Notes: generated by a model not told the origin, from the letters alone. Shown: positions 10,946 to 23,281, counted from the first letter of the stretch. The stretch is 64,000 bases of DNA from Phymorhynchus buccinoides (GCA_017654935.2 CM065690.1:8397202-8461201); one strand, 5' to 3'. A program made the numbers and translations.

Positions 10946-11027
10946 CGGAATCATTGGGAGACCTGATGACTGGAGACCTGGTGACCATGCATCGGAACAC
11001 CCTGGCAGCCCTGGTCACCACGGAAAA
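10946..11027 (+). CDS. Candidate 82-bp internal exon, unknown gene
   Basis: An open stretch is bounded by TTGTTCAG on the left and by GTAAGTGACAG on the right, both canonical splice sites. In the open frame it encodes ESLGDLMTGDLVTMHRNTLA followed by ALVTTE, a non-repetitive peptide unlike the microsatellite around it. It would enter with two bases and leave with two bases of a codon. That does not match the possible acceptor before the SHANK-like exon at 33502, which would need one base, so at least one more exon would have to lie between if both belong to one gene. I do not recognise the peptide. Confidence 0.35.
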
Positions 11028-11344
11028 GTAAGTGACAGTGTTCACACCATTCCTTGCCTTGCTGTTATCGTCTGTTAGTGGAACCAACTTACTGTGCAGA
11101 TACGTATTAGCATGCATAATGCTCCAATAAAATGCTTACGCCCACATGCGCATATACTCATACATCATGTGCGCACGCACACGGACACTCACACACGCGT
11201 GCATGCATACGCACGCGCACACATGCACACACATTAACATGTACACGCACGCACACACGCGCGCGCGCGTGTAGTGACACTTTCACACTGATAAACATGC
11301 CAACGCACACACACGGACAAAAATCCGATTAACGTCCTCCGGCA
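11028..11344. repeat. CA-rich cryptic repeats
   Basis: From about 11130 to 11325 the + strand is rich in ACAC, GCAC and CGCG repeats with interruptions. No gene is seen. Confidence 0.5.
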
Positions 11345-11500
11345 AAAAAAAACACGGAACACGGAACATTTCATAAAGTTAACGTTAACTGGGTTTTTTC
11401 TGAGGTTCACAAATACAGACATTGGACACAGAAAAGTTTTATCAGAATAAATTATTCTGCATTTCAAATGCACCAACTTTTCAGTCCTTCAGAGTAGGGG
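11345..11500. repeat. Dispersed repeat, copy 1 (second copy at 16765-16892)
   Basis: It shares GAACATTTCATAAAGTT, CTGAGGTTCACAAAT, GACAT and GCATTTCAAATGCACCAACT followed by TTTCAGTCCTTCAGAGT with the stretch at 16765-16892, in the same order and orientation. It is probably the tail of an unidentified transposable element. Confidence 0.75.
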
Positions 11501-11554
11501 TACGGAGCTCAGCTATTCACTGAGATTTCTCTTTCATACTATTTGTATCCTTTA

Positions 11555-12010
11555 TTAGCGCAACGCCGAGTACTGGTAACGCCTAGTAACGGTAACGCCA
11601 AGTACTGGTAACGCTGAGTACAGCACATTTGAAGCAATTCGGTTAAGAAACGGCGGAGTTATAAGGCCCCGTTTCCCGTTGGCGCTGCTCTGAGAGTGAC
11701 GCTCTCTTCCTAGTAACGGTAACGCCTAGTAACGGTAACGCCAAGTACTGGTAACGCTGAGTACAGCATATTTGAAGCGATTCGGTTAAGAAACGGCGGA
11801 GTTATAAGGCCCCGTTTCCCGTTGGCGCTGCTCTGAGAGTGACGCGCTCTCCCGATTCTCTTCAAATTTGCTGCCAGGCTTTGCCCCGACCACAGCAATC
11901 CTGACAGCAAATTTGAAGCGATTCAGTCGAAAAACGGCGGAGTTATAAGACCCGTTTTGTGTTTCAGACAGACACACACACACACAGTCACACACTTGCT
12001 TTTTGGCTCA
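11555..12010 (+). mobile_element. Helentron/HINE-like non-autonomous element
   Basis: It begins TTAGCGCAACGCCGAGTACTGG and has duplicated blocks of AACGGTAACGCC and GCGATTCGGTTAAGAAACGG, then CGGCGGAGTTATAAG and a GACAGACACAC tail. The same order recurs at 42135-45370. A GACA-type microsatellite near the 3' end is typical of Helentron-associated elements (the HINE and pearl groups). The assignment is inferred from structure; no Rep/Helicase gene is present. Confidence 0.55.
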
Positions 12011-12118
12011 CGTCGTTTTTTAAAACAAAGGGAGTCTATAGTATCGTACATGTTCGATTGTGTGTATGTGTGTGTGTGTGTGTTGCGTCCGTGGCCCCGA
12101 CCTTTAACCTTAACTCAA

Positions 12119-12522
12119 ACCTTAACGTTGTCATTTTCTCTAAACATATAAGGCGTTAGAGGGTTAAAGTTAGCAGGATACTTGATTTTGACGTGAGCCT
12201 TCAAGTCACGACGATCAAAGCAGTCAGATACATTGATAAAGAACAAAATAAAGATAATCATTTGTTGCAGAGATTACTGTTGTGCAACCTTTAATCTTGA
12301 CTCAGTCACACTCTTCAAAACTAAAGAACATTAAGAAGACTCTCACTCTCCACTGAAACTTTAACGTTGTCGTTTTCTCCAAAAAAACATAAGATGTTAG
12401 AGGGTTAAAGTTAGCAGGATACTTGATTTTGACGTGAGCCTTCAAGTCATGACGATCAAAGCAGTCGGATACATCGGTAAGGAACAAAAGAAAGATAATC
12501 ATTTGTTGCAGAGATTACTGTT
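12119..12522. repeat. Tandem duplication, two copies about 239 bp apart
   Basis: The copies at 12119-12281 and 12358-12522 share TTAGAGGGTTAAAGTTAGCA, GTGAGCCTTCAAGTCA, GACGATCAAAGCAGTC and CATTTGTTGCAGAGATTACT with a few substitutions. No coding sequence is seen. Confidence 0.8.
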
Positions 12523-13049
12523 ATGTTGTACCGAGTAGGAGATACTGGAAAGAAGACTCTCCATTAGATATGCAAAAACGCTCTTTAAAAAGAAACACAA
12601 GACTTCAGGTGTGTACAAATAGGTACATTTTAACGTCGTTAACTTATATTTTCTGTAACAAATGGATGTACCGAGTGTGTGTGTTGACGGCCCGGTTGTT
12701 TCGTTTTATTTGCGCCTTTGAGTAACGCTTGTTCATGTTCATTCGCACATCATCTCTGCGCATGCAATACTTAGCCTACCGCACTTCCGGCAACAAGGCC
12801 TAGGCCTAGAGAATAAGATATCACGCCTTACCTCATAATCAAGACGACGTACTTAACATTTAGCCCACATTCATTTCAGTCTTGAAAACAAATATACGGA
12901 AAATCCAGGGTTCGTCGATTTCACTGCCTTCGACGTACGAATCCTTTGTTAGGCCTAGACGATTGATCACCATGTGCAAAGACTGTACAGGGGAAGATAA
13001 ACATGGATGAGCTTGCTGGCTGTGACCTTGACCTTTGCTTTGTGGCAGA
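12523..13049. other. No recognised feature
   Basis: Mixed-composition sequence with short fragments of vertebrate-like simplicity but no supportable gene. It leads into the poly-G tract. Confidence 0.4.
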
Positions 13050-13074
13050 GGGGGGGGGGGGGGGGGGGGGGGGT

Positions 13075-13120
<46 letters not shown>
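13050..13120. repeat. Poly-G tract of about 71 bp
   Basis: An almost pure G run with one T near 13074. It could form G-quadruplexes. Its exact length is likely to be unreliable, because sequencing slips on such runs. Confidence 0.85.
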
Positions 13121-13121
<1 letters not shown>

Positions 13122-13236
13122 ATTAACGAAACGAAAATAAAATATTAGGACTAATATAAAATATCTTACAGAAATGTAGATGATGTGGAACAAGTTTTCA
13201 TCACATGAACAATCAGTTTAAAACAGTAACAGATCA

Positions 13237-13389
13237 GGGACGGTATTCATGTCGAGATAGCATGAGACTTAGCATGATGCTAACTTAGAAGCTCTTCCAA
13301 TGTCCTATAGGATTTAATAGGACTTTTGGAAGAGCTTCTAAGTTATCATCATGCTAAGTCTCATGCTATCTCGACATGAATACCGTCCC
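13237..13389. repeat. Short palindromic element (hairpin MITE)
   Basis: The left end GGGACGGTATTCATGTCGAG and the right end are reverse complements, with arms of about 65 bp and a small loop around 13310. The GGGACGGTATTCA end resembles known families of short palindromic MITEs. No clear target site duplication is seen. Confidence 0.75.
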
Positions 13390-13980
13390 AGGAGTATGGC
13401 CTTACGAATTACGCAACTTCAATTATTAATTTTCTAAGAGTAAGAGGCTTAGACCTACAGGCAAAGACTGTAGGCCTACTACAGGTGTCCGTAGACCCCC
13501 CTTACCCCGGCGGGGTGGGGGGGGGAGTGGGGGTGGGAGGGGGGGATTGGTCACTATGTTTTTCTGAAAGCTTGGTCAATATGCTTTTCAATTTTACTTG
13601 TTTGCCAAAAATTAAAATAGGGCTCCACTATGTTACATGCGCATATATAAACATACATATAATTAAATTTTAAAGAAAGGGGTAGGGGTAATTTAATGCA
13701 CAGAAATAATTTAATTTACACAGTAAAATAAAAATTAATTCTGTTTTCAGATGCACAAGTGTCTACATAACAGTATTCTCTCTATACAGGCATGGGAATT
13801 GTCATGGGAATTCCCATGCCTACTATAGTAATAAAACTCAGACGTGAGCCTTGAAGGCTTTGCCTCTTGTTTATTATATGACTAAAGACCCCACGTTACA
13901 CACCTAACAGATTGTTAAAAGTCGAGTAACCAAGAAAAGACATTATGCATTGAACATGTAGCCTACATAATCAGTACATC
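13390..13980. other. Gene-free stretch with a small palindrome
   Basis: It includes a G-rich patch at about 13507-13547 and a palindrome around 13790-13820 built from GGCATGGGAATT and AATTCCCATGCC. No gene is seen. Confidence 0.45.
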
Positions 13981-14018
13981 TCATAGCCCTACAAGAGACA
14001 AAGACAAAGAGAGAGAGG

Positions 14019-14050
<32 letters not shown>

Positions 14051-14460
14051 AAGACACACACAAAGACAGAGAGCAAAGAGGACAACTGCTGTTCCGATTG
14101 GATGAATGAAAATTTGTTTAACGTCCTCCGCCCTGGAGCAGGCACAGAAACAGACAGACAGGCACAGAGAGAGAGAGACAGAGAGAGAGAGACACATAGA
14201 CATACAGAGACAGGAGACACAGAGAGAGAGACAGACAGTCAAAGACAGAGAGAGACAGACAGACAGAGAGAGAGAGACAGACAGTGAGACATAGGCCCTG
14301 CAGACAAAGACAGAGAGAGAGAGAGGGGGGGGGGGGGGAGACAGAGACAGAAAACGAGAGAGAGACACAGACCGACAAACATACACACACACAGAGACAG
14401 ACAGAAAAAGACAGAGACAGAAAGACATTCAGACAGAGAGAGAGAGAGAGGGGGGGGGGG
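13981..14460. repeat. (GA)n/(GACA)n cryptic microsatellite block
   Basis: About 480 bp consist mostly of GAGA, GACA and CACA repeats with two poly-G patches. They are interrupted at about 14085-14145 by unique sequence containing GAAAATTTGTTTAACGTCCTC. Confidence 0.85.
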
Positions 14461-14475
14461 AGGGAGCTGGTTGGA

Positions 14476-14577
14476 TGAATGGAAATTTGTTTAACGCCTG
14501 ACATCAAATTTGAAGCGTTTCGGTCGAAAAACGGCGGAGTTATAAGGCCCGTTTTGTGTTTCAGACAGACAGACAGA
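14476..14577 (+). mobile_element. 3' fragment of a Helentron/HINE-like element
   Basis: It contains GTCGAAAAACGGCGGAGTTA, AAGGCCCGTTTTGTGTTTCA and a short GACAGACAGACAG tail, identical in order to the ends of the copies at 15690-16210 and 42135-45370. Confidence 0.6.
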
Positions 14578-15539
14578 ACGTGTATTAATTGTACGTAAAA
14601 ACACAAACTCTTTTTATTAACATATTTCTATTTTGACTGCTGCAATGTGAAAGTTTTAGGCCTGTGTGTTGTACATACTTTGATTAATTACTAGGACTAA
14701 AACATTTTTATAAAATGTATGCAACATGGAGGCTACCTATGGATGCCATTGTTCTTTTGAAAGTGTTTCATAATTATTTTCACTTTGACCTTTTCACGCA
14801 CACACACACGCGCGCGCGCCCCCCCCCCCCCCTCCATCCCCCTCCACACCCCACACACCCCCATCCCCCTGCTAACATCACTCGTTCTTGTCCATTCCAC
14901 TCACCCTATATACTATAGAACCCCTACGCGAGGATAAACTATTTCTGACTGCCTCTACCTCTCTCTCTGTCAGTCTGTCTGTTTTTTTTATATACCCATA
15001 TGTTATGAGGGGGTGAAGAGAGAGAGAGAGAGAGAGAGTAGTACTTCTTCTTCTTCTTCTTCTTCTAAGTTCTTCTTCAGTCGTTCAGGCATGTTCCTGT
15101 CAATTATGAACGTAGATGCATCATGCTGCTGTTATGCGCCTAAGTAAGAATAATTAGGCCCAGCATGTCTGACTTCGGCTAGAGGAAATCTTTTTGAAAG
15201 TGTTTCTTGAAAAAAGGCAGGAGAATGGACCGGAAAGGCAGAACGATAGTAGATAACAGCATGCAAAGGGAAAAGGTAGAATCAAAGAGATTGACAGATT
15301 AGAGGTAGTTATAAGCACAGAACTTCCAGAAGGTGGGGGAACTATTTGTACGGAGGACCCCCCTCTCCCTCCCAGTATCCCCACAGGGGAGGGGGGGAGA
15401 GTACTACCACCCCCACCCCCTACATTCGTAACCAAAGGTAGCAGCGTGGGCCAGACATTTTCTCGAACACACGGTTTGCTGGGGAGACTTCTGACAGCTC
15501 GCCGCGCTACCCCTGTATGGAAACTCCCCACCCCCACCC

Positions 15540-15580
<41 letters not shown>

Positions 15581-15689
15581 GCGCGCGGTTAACCTCACTG
15601 ACCCGCAATTAGGTGGAAGACAATAGCGTGAATAGCGAGCTGTTCCGTATAGTAATCTTGGCTCTTCAACCCTCTCGTTTCTAGGCTAT
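14578..15689. other. Gene-free stretch with several simple repeats
   Basis: It holds a C-rich run near 14819-14870, (GA)n at about 15017-15038, (CTT)n at about 15045-15066 and (AC)n at about 15541-15588. No coding sequence could be supported. Confidence 0.5.
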
Positions 15690-16210
15690 CCTGTGCCTAA
15701 AGTGGTGATTCAAATTAGCTTCCGATTTGGTTGCCTGCAAAATGTAAATCGGATTATAGCGCGTGTTTATGAACGGATGCTGTTGAAATTTTGCACGAAG
15801 ATAGTCACTATCCCTGGTCATGCCCGTTCCAACTTTTGAGTCAATGTCGGGTCTGGTTACGCCGCGGTTTGTGAAAAGGTTAAGCGGCATATATCGCGCG
15901 CGTTTCTTAATCGATTCGCTTCTGGTTTGGCACACGGATAGGCACTGTCCCCGGTCACCTACTTTCCAAATTCGAAGGCAATCCGTCCAGAAATACCGGA
16001 GATACGGGCGCCGAGAGGCCGGCGGATGCGCGTTTCGCGCATTTGCCAAACCGCGCAAATGACACGGCCGCCTCGGTTGGCGTTGCCATCGCCCCGTTAG
16101 GGCTCGCAGCAAATTTGAAGCGATTCGGTCGAAAAACGGCGGAGTTATAAGGCCCGTTTTGTGTTTCAGACAGACAGACAGACGGACACTTGCCTTTTAA
16201 TATAATGATT
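15690..16210 (+). mobile_element. Helentron/HINE-like element, longer 5' part
   Basis: It has the internal order seen in the 42-45 kb copies: GTGAAAAGGTTAAGCGGC, ATATCGCGCGCGTTTCT, ACGGATAGGCACTGTCCCCG, ATTCGAAGGCAATCCG, ACCGGAGATACGGGCGCC, GTCGAAAAACGGCGGAGTTA, then a GACAGACAGACGGACAC tail and CCTTTTAATATAATGA. The first 150 bp diverge from the other copies. Confidence 0.6.
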
Positions 16211-16764
16211 TGGATATCATCTCAGTAGTTGGCCCTCTCTAGTCATGTCTATTAGGTTTTGAAATTAAAATTTCAGAACATTATTATTTTTTTCATTTTA
16301 CATAAGATTTTCATAAGATTTTTACTATTTCTGGTTTAACTTTGTGCTGGTTTGCTTTTATTGTTCATTTTCGATTTGGTGCAAAGAAGACAACATTCTC
16401 TTGTAGAATGTCTTCTTGCTCAAGTTGACATATTCTGTCTAATACACAGGTGGCGCGGTTACTGTTACACCTATCTGTTTTGTTAAAAAATCGGGAATTT
16501 ACTGGTGTTGCACTACCTCCAGTCATTGCCTCCAGTATTGTTCCCACCATCTTTGTATCTACAAATGTCCCATATGTGTCTGTTCCAGACCGAGAGGACG
16601 TAAAACACAATTTTTCATTCATTCAGTCAAATTGCAGGCCGATCATGTAAACTGATGAGATCTTCACAGATCGAAACAGCTGTCTTTGCATAAGGCACTG
16701 TCCCTCCCCCATTGGGGAAAAAAGTAAATCAGCACATTTTTTTATTTTTTATTTTTTTTAAAAG
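16211..16764. other. No recognised gene
   Basis: A/T-rich sequence without a supportable reading frame or splice-bounded exon. It includes CATTCATTCAGTCAAATTGCAG, a short piece of gastropod-type dispersed repeat. Confidence 0.4.
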
Positions 16765-16892
16765 AACACAGAACATTTCATAAAGTTCACGTTAACTGGT
16801 TTTGTTTCTGAGGTTCACAAATTCAGACATTAGACAGAAAAGTTTTATGAATTCGGCATTTCAAATGCACCAACTTTTCAGTCCTTCAGAGT
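16765..16892. repeat. Dispersed repeat, copy 2
   Basis: This is the second copy of the repeat at 11345-11500, same orientation, a little shorter. Confidence 0.75.
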
Positions 16893-17309
16893 TGTGTGGA
16901 GTGGGAAGTCTGGCTGTTATCTTTTTTTTGTATATATAGTACAAACTTTAAAAAGATTAAAAAAATTAAAAAACCGCCAACAAACAAGATATAAAATACC
17001 CAAATATTCCGACGTTCATTCGTCTTCGTCAGTGGTAAAATGGCAAGTAATTAAAAAAAGATTGAATCTCAGATAGAAACGGATTCTGACTAAAAACTCA
17101 CGATAAAAAGAGGGTGATCAATTTTTTTTTAAAGGTCAATAAATTAAAAAAAAGCTGAACTTGGGGCACGTGCCCCAACAGTGTAATAATAATATTATTA
17201 TATAGCATGCACACGATCTTTTGTAAAAAGAAGGTTGAACATGCAGTAAGTGAAAAGGGAGAATAGTTAGGAAGGGACAGCTTCTGTTTAGACATGGTGG
17301 AAGGGGAAG

Positions 17310-17425
17310 GGGCAGAGGGAGAACAGAGAGAGAGAGAGACAGAGAGAGAGAGATAGACAGGCAGACAGACAGACCAAGAGAGACACACAAGAGAGAGAGG
17401 GGGGGGGGAGGGAGAGAGACAGATG
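17310..17425. repeat. (GA)n/(GACA)n tract
   Basis: An interrupted purine-rich simple repeat, complementary in composition to the (TC)n block 110 bp downstream. Confidence 0.7.
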
Positions 17426-17536
17426 GAGAGTAAGTCTGTCTGTATGGCAGTGTGTGTTCTGTATCTCTCTCCAATTGAAATGGACCTGAGCCCTAACAAT
17501 TAAAATATACGTTTAACTTCAGTCTGTCTGTCTCTC

Positions 17537-17711
<175 letters not shown>

Positions 17712-19037
17712 TCCCAGTTTTTCTGTCAGTCTATCACCATTCATGTGGGTCTGTCTGGCTGCTTGTCTCTAAGTTCTGTTTCTATTTGAATGTCCGTCCG
17801 TGCCTGTCTGTCTGCCCGTGTGTCCGTTGCTCTCCCTCCCTCTCTCTCACTCAAGTTTATTCACGCATTTAAACTGACTCCACTGTCAGAAATGTTTGGG
17901 AAATGTTCACACGACCTGTTCAATTAGATACATGGAAGTGAAAGAATCGATTTGAAAACTTGCCAGCAAGTCCTTGAAGCTCTTAATGCGCACACAGTGT
18001 TAAGGGAGATCAATCGTATCAGTGGCAAGGTAATTGGCCCTTTAAAACAGCGGTGATGTCCCTTTGGTTGAATCTCGCAATGGCAACTGAGTAAGTTGTC
18101 AGTGGCCTTAGAAGACTGAACGAACATGTAAATGTCTTTTATTACGTCGATGAATGGAACGGGAGAAAGGAAAAAAGAGTGATGTGGGAAAATACAGTTT
18201 GGTAGTATTTGTGGTTATTCAGGTCTGTCTTGGCCTTGGCGTCGTCGTTAGGTTGGAAAATACAACCTCTTTGTCAGTGTGTATGGCACAAGCCATGGCA
18301 CAAACCACAAGCCACAAACCTATAACTCACTTTGTCGGTCTGTCTGTCGGTCGGTCGGTCTGTCGGTAGGTCCAAAATTGTCGCACGCCACAAACGATTG
18401 CGAATCCGCGCTTGTTTTCTTCATTGCTTTCTTTCTTGCTTGCTTTCTTATTTTGTTTTTGTCATTTGTCTTTCTTTTTGTTTTGTTGCAAATGAAAGCC
18501 TTTGTGGCATCTATTGTCCTGTTTTGTAATTACAGATTTGTGACACATGTCCAGTTATATAGACTCATTTAAACCAAACAGATGAGATGAATGGAAAAGG
18601 GTGCGGGCATGGGGTGTCAAAGAAAGGAACGCATTATAGCGTGTGGATCAGTGGAAAGGTGTTGCCAACTGCGTGCAGTCTGTGCATACTTTGTGTGAAA
18701 CCGATTGGCATTCCCGACTTCAGTGCGCGCTGCACTAGGATCGTGTTTCACTGTTGGCCTTGGCGGCCACGCCCTTCTTACTGCCTGCCTCCAGCTCTGT
18801 CTTTATCTCTGTCTGTCTGCCTCTCTCTCTGATGTCTGTTTGTTTCTCAATCTTTGTTTCATTCACTCTTGTGTGTTTGTGTGTGTCCCGTTTGTGTTAT
18901 CGTGTGTATAATTATGTATGCGTGTGTGTTCGCGCATGCGTGTTTGTATGTGTGTATGTTACTAATTGGTATATTATTTTATTGACCGCAACTCAGTCAC
19001 ACACACCGCGCTCTCCACACCCCCACTCTCTCGCTCT

Positions 19038-19078
<41 letters not shown>

Positions 19079-19364
19079 TCTGTGAGTGTTTACGAGCTTT
19101 GTTCAATTACCAGTTGGCCCAGACAGTTTCGTTTCCCCCCCCTCCTCCCCCCCATTATTTTCAATGGCCCGTGTGGACTCTTGGTGACCTCTACTAATTT
19201 AATGCATTGAACTGTATGTCCGTCTGCCTGTGTGTTTCTTACCCTACCCCTTTCTTTCACTTGCGTGTACATGCACACACGCAGCCATGAAAACACCAGC
19301 GTACAACCACATAGATACACGCACACGCGCACGCGCGCGCACGCACACACACACACGCACACGC

Positions 19365-19400
<36 letters not shown>

Positions 19401-19443
19401 TTGTCTAAGATCACTGTAAGGTGGATAGACATTAAATTAAAGA

Positions 19444-19509
<66 letters not shown>

Positions 19510-19559
19510 TGTGTTTTTAGTACAACTTTCAGCCTTGCGCTTTTGCCCTTTTTGTCCGT
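17712..19559. other. Gene-free stretch with (TC)n and (AC)n tracts
   Basis: It contains (TC)n at about 19036-19075, AC/GC repeats at about 19316-19400 and pure (AC)n at about 19447-19505. Between 17900 and 18780 the sequence is unique-looking, but I found no splice-bounded exon or homologous peptide. Confidence 0.5.
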
Positions 19560-22470
19560 CACCTTAAGGTGATCGGACTTTGCGATGGGCTGGTTTGTAT
19601 TATTTTTTTTCTGTCTGTCCCAAGAATATCTCCCGAACCGCTTGACCGAATCGCGTCAAATTGTCTGTGGAGGTGTGCCACCTTAATAGGAAGAGATCCG
19701 CGCAAACCATTTTGCCGTCGTGACCTTGACCTTGACGTACGACCTTGAAAACCGAAAATCTATTTGTAGCCATATCTCGGGCACCGATCGACATAGGATG
19801 TTGAAACTTGGTATGAAGGTGGTTTGGCTTATGCCCGTTACTGATGATGGCATACCGATCAAGGTCAAGGTCAAAAAGATCGCTGGAGCCTGAAAATCAG
19901 AGGGTCATTTTTTCTCCTTCTGTCTGTCCCAAGGATATCTTTCGAACGGGTTGACCGAATCACGTCAATTTTTGTGTGCTGGTGTGTCACCATGAGATGA
20001 AAGCATCCGCGCAAAATGTTTTGCCGTCGTCACCTTGACCTTGGCGTACGACCTTGAAAACCGAAACTCTTTCAGGGGCCATAACTCCCATACCGTTAGT
20101 GTTAAGAGTCGTCAAATTTGGCATGTAGGTACTTTGGCTTATGCCCGTTCTGATAGTGGCATACGATCGAGGTCAAGGTCACGGTCCGGGAGATAGGTAA
20201 GCCTTGTTCTGTCTGTCCCAGGGATATCTTCCGAACGGTTGGCAGAATCGCGTCACATTTTGTGTGTAGGTGTGTCACCTGCATAGAAAGAGATCCGAAC
20301 AAGAATTATCAAGGTCAAGGTCATGACCTTGGCGTACGACCTTGAAACCGAATCGCGTCACATTTTGTGTGCTGGTGTGTCACCATGAGAGGAAGTCATC
20401 CGCGCACAAAATTTTGCCGTCGTGACCTTGACCTTGGCGTACGACCTTGAAAACCGAACATCTTTAAGGGGCCATAACTCCCACACCGTTGGTGTTAGAG
20501 TCTTCAAATTTGGCATGTATGTACTTTGGCTTATGCCCGTTCTGATGGTGGCATACCGATCAAGGTCAAGGTCCGGGAGATCGGTAGGCCTTGAAAGTGG
20601 TAGGGGTCTACAAATTGGGTTTTAAGCCATATTTTCCACATTTGTACTTGACAGAAGCGCTTCAGATTGTGTGTGGTACTGTATGCCCTGGAGAAGAAAA
20701 CATCCGAGCATAAATTATCACCGTGCTGACCTTGACCTTGAAGTGTGACCTTGAAAACCGAAATTTCCTTCTTTGCGCTATATGTTTCTTCTTCAAGCTG
20801 TATCTCGTGAACTAGAAGACAGAATCCCTTCCAATTTTGCGTCAGGATGTGACACTCTACGGGGTGTCGCAAGTGCGTGGCACTGCTGGTGACGGACATG
20901 TCTGCCACTCGGCGACGCCCTTGTTTTTTGTGGGGGGTTTTGGGGGTGTTTGTATGTTTTTGGTGTGTTTTTCTGTCTGTCCCAAGGATATCTTCCGAAC
21001 GGGTGGGCAGAGTCGCTTCAAATTTTGTGTGGAGGTGTGCCACCTTAATAGGAAGAGACCCGAACATGAATTATCAAGATCAAGGTTAGGACCTTGGCGT
21101 ACGACCTTGAAAACCGAAAATCTTTAAGGGGCCATAACTTCCACACCGTTGGTCTTAGAGTCTTCAAATTTGGCATGGAGGTACTTTGGCTTATGCCTTT
21201 TCTGATGATTGCATATCGATCAAGGTCAAGGTCACGGTCCGGGAGATCGGTAGGCCTTGAAAGTGGTAGGGGTCTACAAACTGGGTTTTAAGTTTTATTT
21301 TCCACATTTGTACTTGACAGAAGCGCTTCAGATTGTGTGTGGTACTGTATACCCTAGAATAAAAAACATCCGAGCATAAATTATCGCCATGCTGACCTTG
21401 ACCTTGAAGTTTGACCTTGACAACCGAAATTTCCTTCTTTGCGCTATATATTTCTTCTTCAAGCTGTATCTCGTGAACTAGAAGACAGAATCCCTTCCAA
21501 TTTTGTGTCAGGATGTGACACTAAGAGTCACAGACACAGTCGTACATAAATTATCCCTCGGAAATAGAATGTCGACGAGCGGCAGACATGTTAAATGCCA
21601 CTGTCTCAGTATTAAGGGTGTGCACCCTACCAAGTTAAGGGTGTGCATCCCGAAAAACGATTTGCACCAGTCATGGGTGTGTAGGTGCATCACCCAAAGG
21701 TCACAAGGGGGACGGGGACCGAACATGTGAAGGGGGAAGGGAGGCATGGAGGTACTTTGGCTTATGCCGTTCTGATGATGGCATACCGATCAAGGTCAAG
21801 AGAGAGAGACGGGGAGAGAGAGAGAGAGAGAGAGAGAGAACTCAAACTCGTTTTTTTCTTCTTTTCTGTCTGTCCCAAGGATATCTCCCGAACCGCTTGA
21901 CCGAATCGCGTCAAATTTTGTGTGCTGGTGTGTCACCATGAGAGGAAGGCATCCGCGCAAAATGTTTTGCCGTCGTGACCTTGACCTTGCCGTACGACCT
22001 TGAAAACCGAAAATCTTTAAGGGGCCATAACTCCCACACCGTTGGTGTTAGAGTCTTCAAATGTGGCATGTAGGTACTTTGGCTTATGCTCGTTCTGATG
22101 GTGGCATACTGGTCAAGGTCACGGTCTGGGAGATCGGTAGGCCTTGAAAGTGGTAGGGGTCTACAAATTGGGTTTTAAGCCATATTTTCCACATTTGTAC
22201 TTGACAAAAGCGCTTCCGATTGTGTGTGGTACTGTATACCCTTAATAGGAAGAGATCCAAACATGAATTTTTAAGGTCAAGGTCATGACCTTGATGAATG
22301 ACCTTGAAAACAGAAAATCAAATCATACATACAATCACTGGATATTTTGTGTGTGGATGTAATACAACATGTAGAATAATCATGTTGGTGCCTAAATTAT
22401 GCTACGGGGTGTCGCAAGTGCGTGGCATTGCTGGTGGCGGACGTTTGCCGCTCGGCGACGCCCTTGTAAC
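19560..22470. repeat. Cluster of degenerate tandem repeats rich in TCAAGGTCA / TGACCTTGA
   Basis: At least five partial copies of one long module follow each other. Each begins with CTGTCTGTCCCAAGGATATC and continues with CCGAACGGGT, TTGCCGTCGTGACCTTGACC, GTACGACCTTGAAAACCGAA, GGGGCCATAACTCCCACACC, GGCTTATGCCCGTTCTGATG, ATCAAGGTCAAGGTCACGGT and GGGAGATCGGTAGGCCTTGA. Two copies of CTACGGGGTGTCGCAAGTGC ... GGCGACGCCCTTG (near 20857 and 22403) may mark element ends. About twenty exact TCAAGGTCA sites on either strand lie in this stretch. No reading frame is supported. Confidence 0.8.
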
Positions 22471-22868
22471 ATTTTCGTTCATTTGTTGGTACGGTGGCTT
22501 CAATGTAAAACCCAATAAGATTGTGAATGTTGGTAGCAAGATCGTGGGTAGTAAACAAGACAGTTTGTGTTTGTTGTATGAAAAACGTGTCGTTCGAAAA
22601 GCCAGGGAGATCGCTTATGATCAAAGTCACGTTCTGTCGCATTGCTATGAACTATTGCCATCGTTGTAGAACAATTAGAAATTCAGCTAGTTTTGTCCCT
22701 AAGTCAGTCGAACTTCTGAAAAAGATCTCTGCTAAGACCAAATAATTAGGAATTATATATTAGCTTAGGCCTAGAGGTATATTTGGTCAATCTGTACAGT
22801 AGTGTGTGTGTGTCTGCATGTGAGTGTGTGAGCATGCGTGTGTGTATGTCTCTATGCCTGCGTGTGTA

Positions 22869-22915
<47 letters not shown>

Positions 22916-23095
22916 GAGAAGAGGGAGGTGCATGAAATGTTGGGAACGGGAAGGGACCTAAAATATGTGAAAGCTTGGGGTGACTTGGAGAGGGTGGGGT
23001 TTGGGGTAGGGTGGGGGTGAACAAATGAATGCGATAATAGAAATGGTGGGAAAGAGGGCAGTTCTTAATGTTTTGATAGTCGCTTGTATCGACCC
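22471..23095. other. No recognised gene; short (TG)n/(AG)n tract
   Basis: It contains a TG-rich then AG-rich tract at about 22801-22920. The rest shows no supportable coding sequence. Confidence 0.4.
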
Positions 23096-23274
23096 TAATT
23101 ATGTTCAGTTTTGCGAAGCATGATTTGTCATTCATGTTTCCTTAGTTTTGTTTCCATTTTTCATGCATGCAAATGTGTTTCTTTGATTGTATTGTGCTTG
23201 TACGAGACCACACTGTAATTTCACCTAACGTGATAAAAAAGTATTTTTGACTTTTGACTTTGACTTTGACTTCA
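23096..23274 (+). mobile_element. Probable LINE 3' end with TTGACT-type tail
   Basis: A/T-rich sequence ends in repeats of TTTTGACTTTGACTTTGACT and is followed directly by a long (AC)n tract. Short-unit tails like this are typical of LINE 3' ends. No coding part is attached, so the family is unknown. Confidence 0.45.
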
Positions 23275-23281
23275 TACACAC

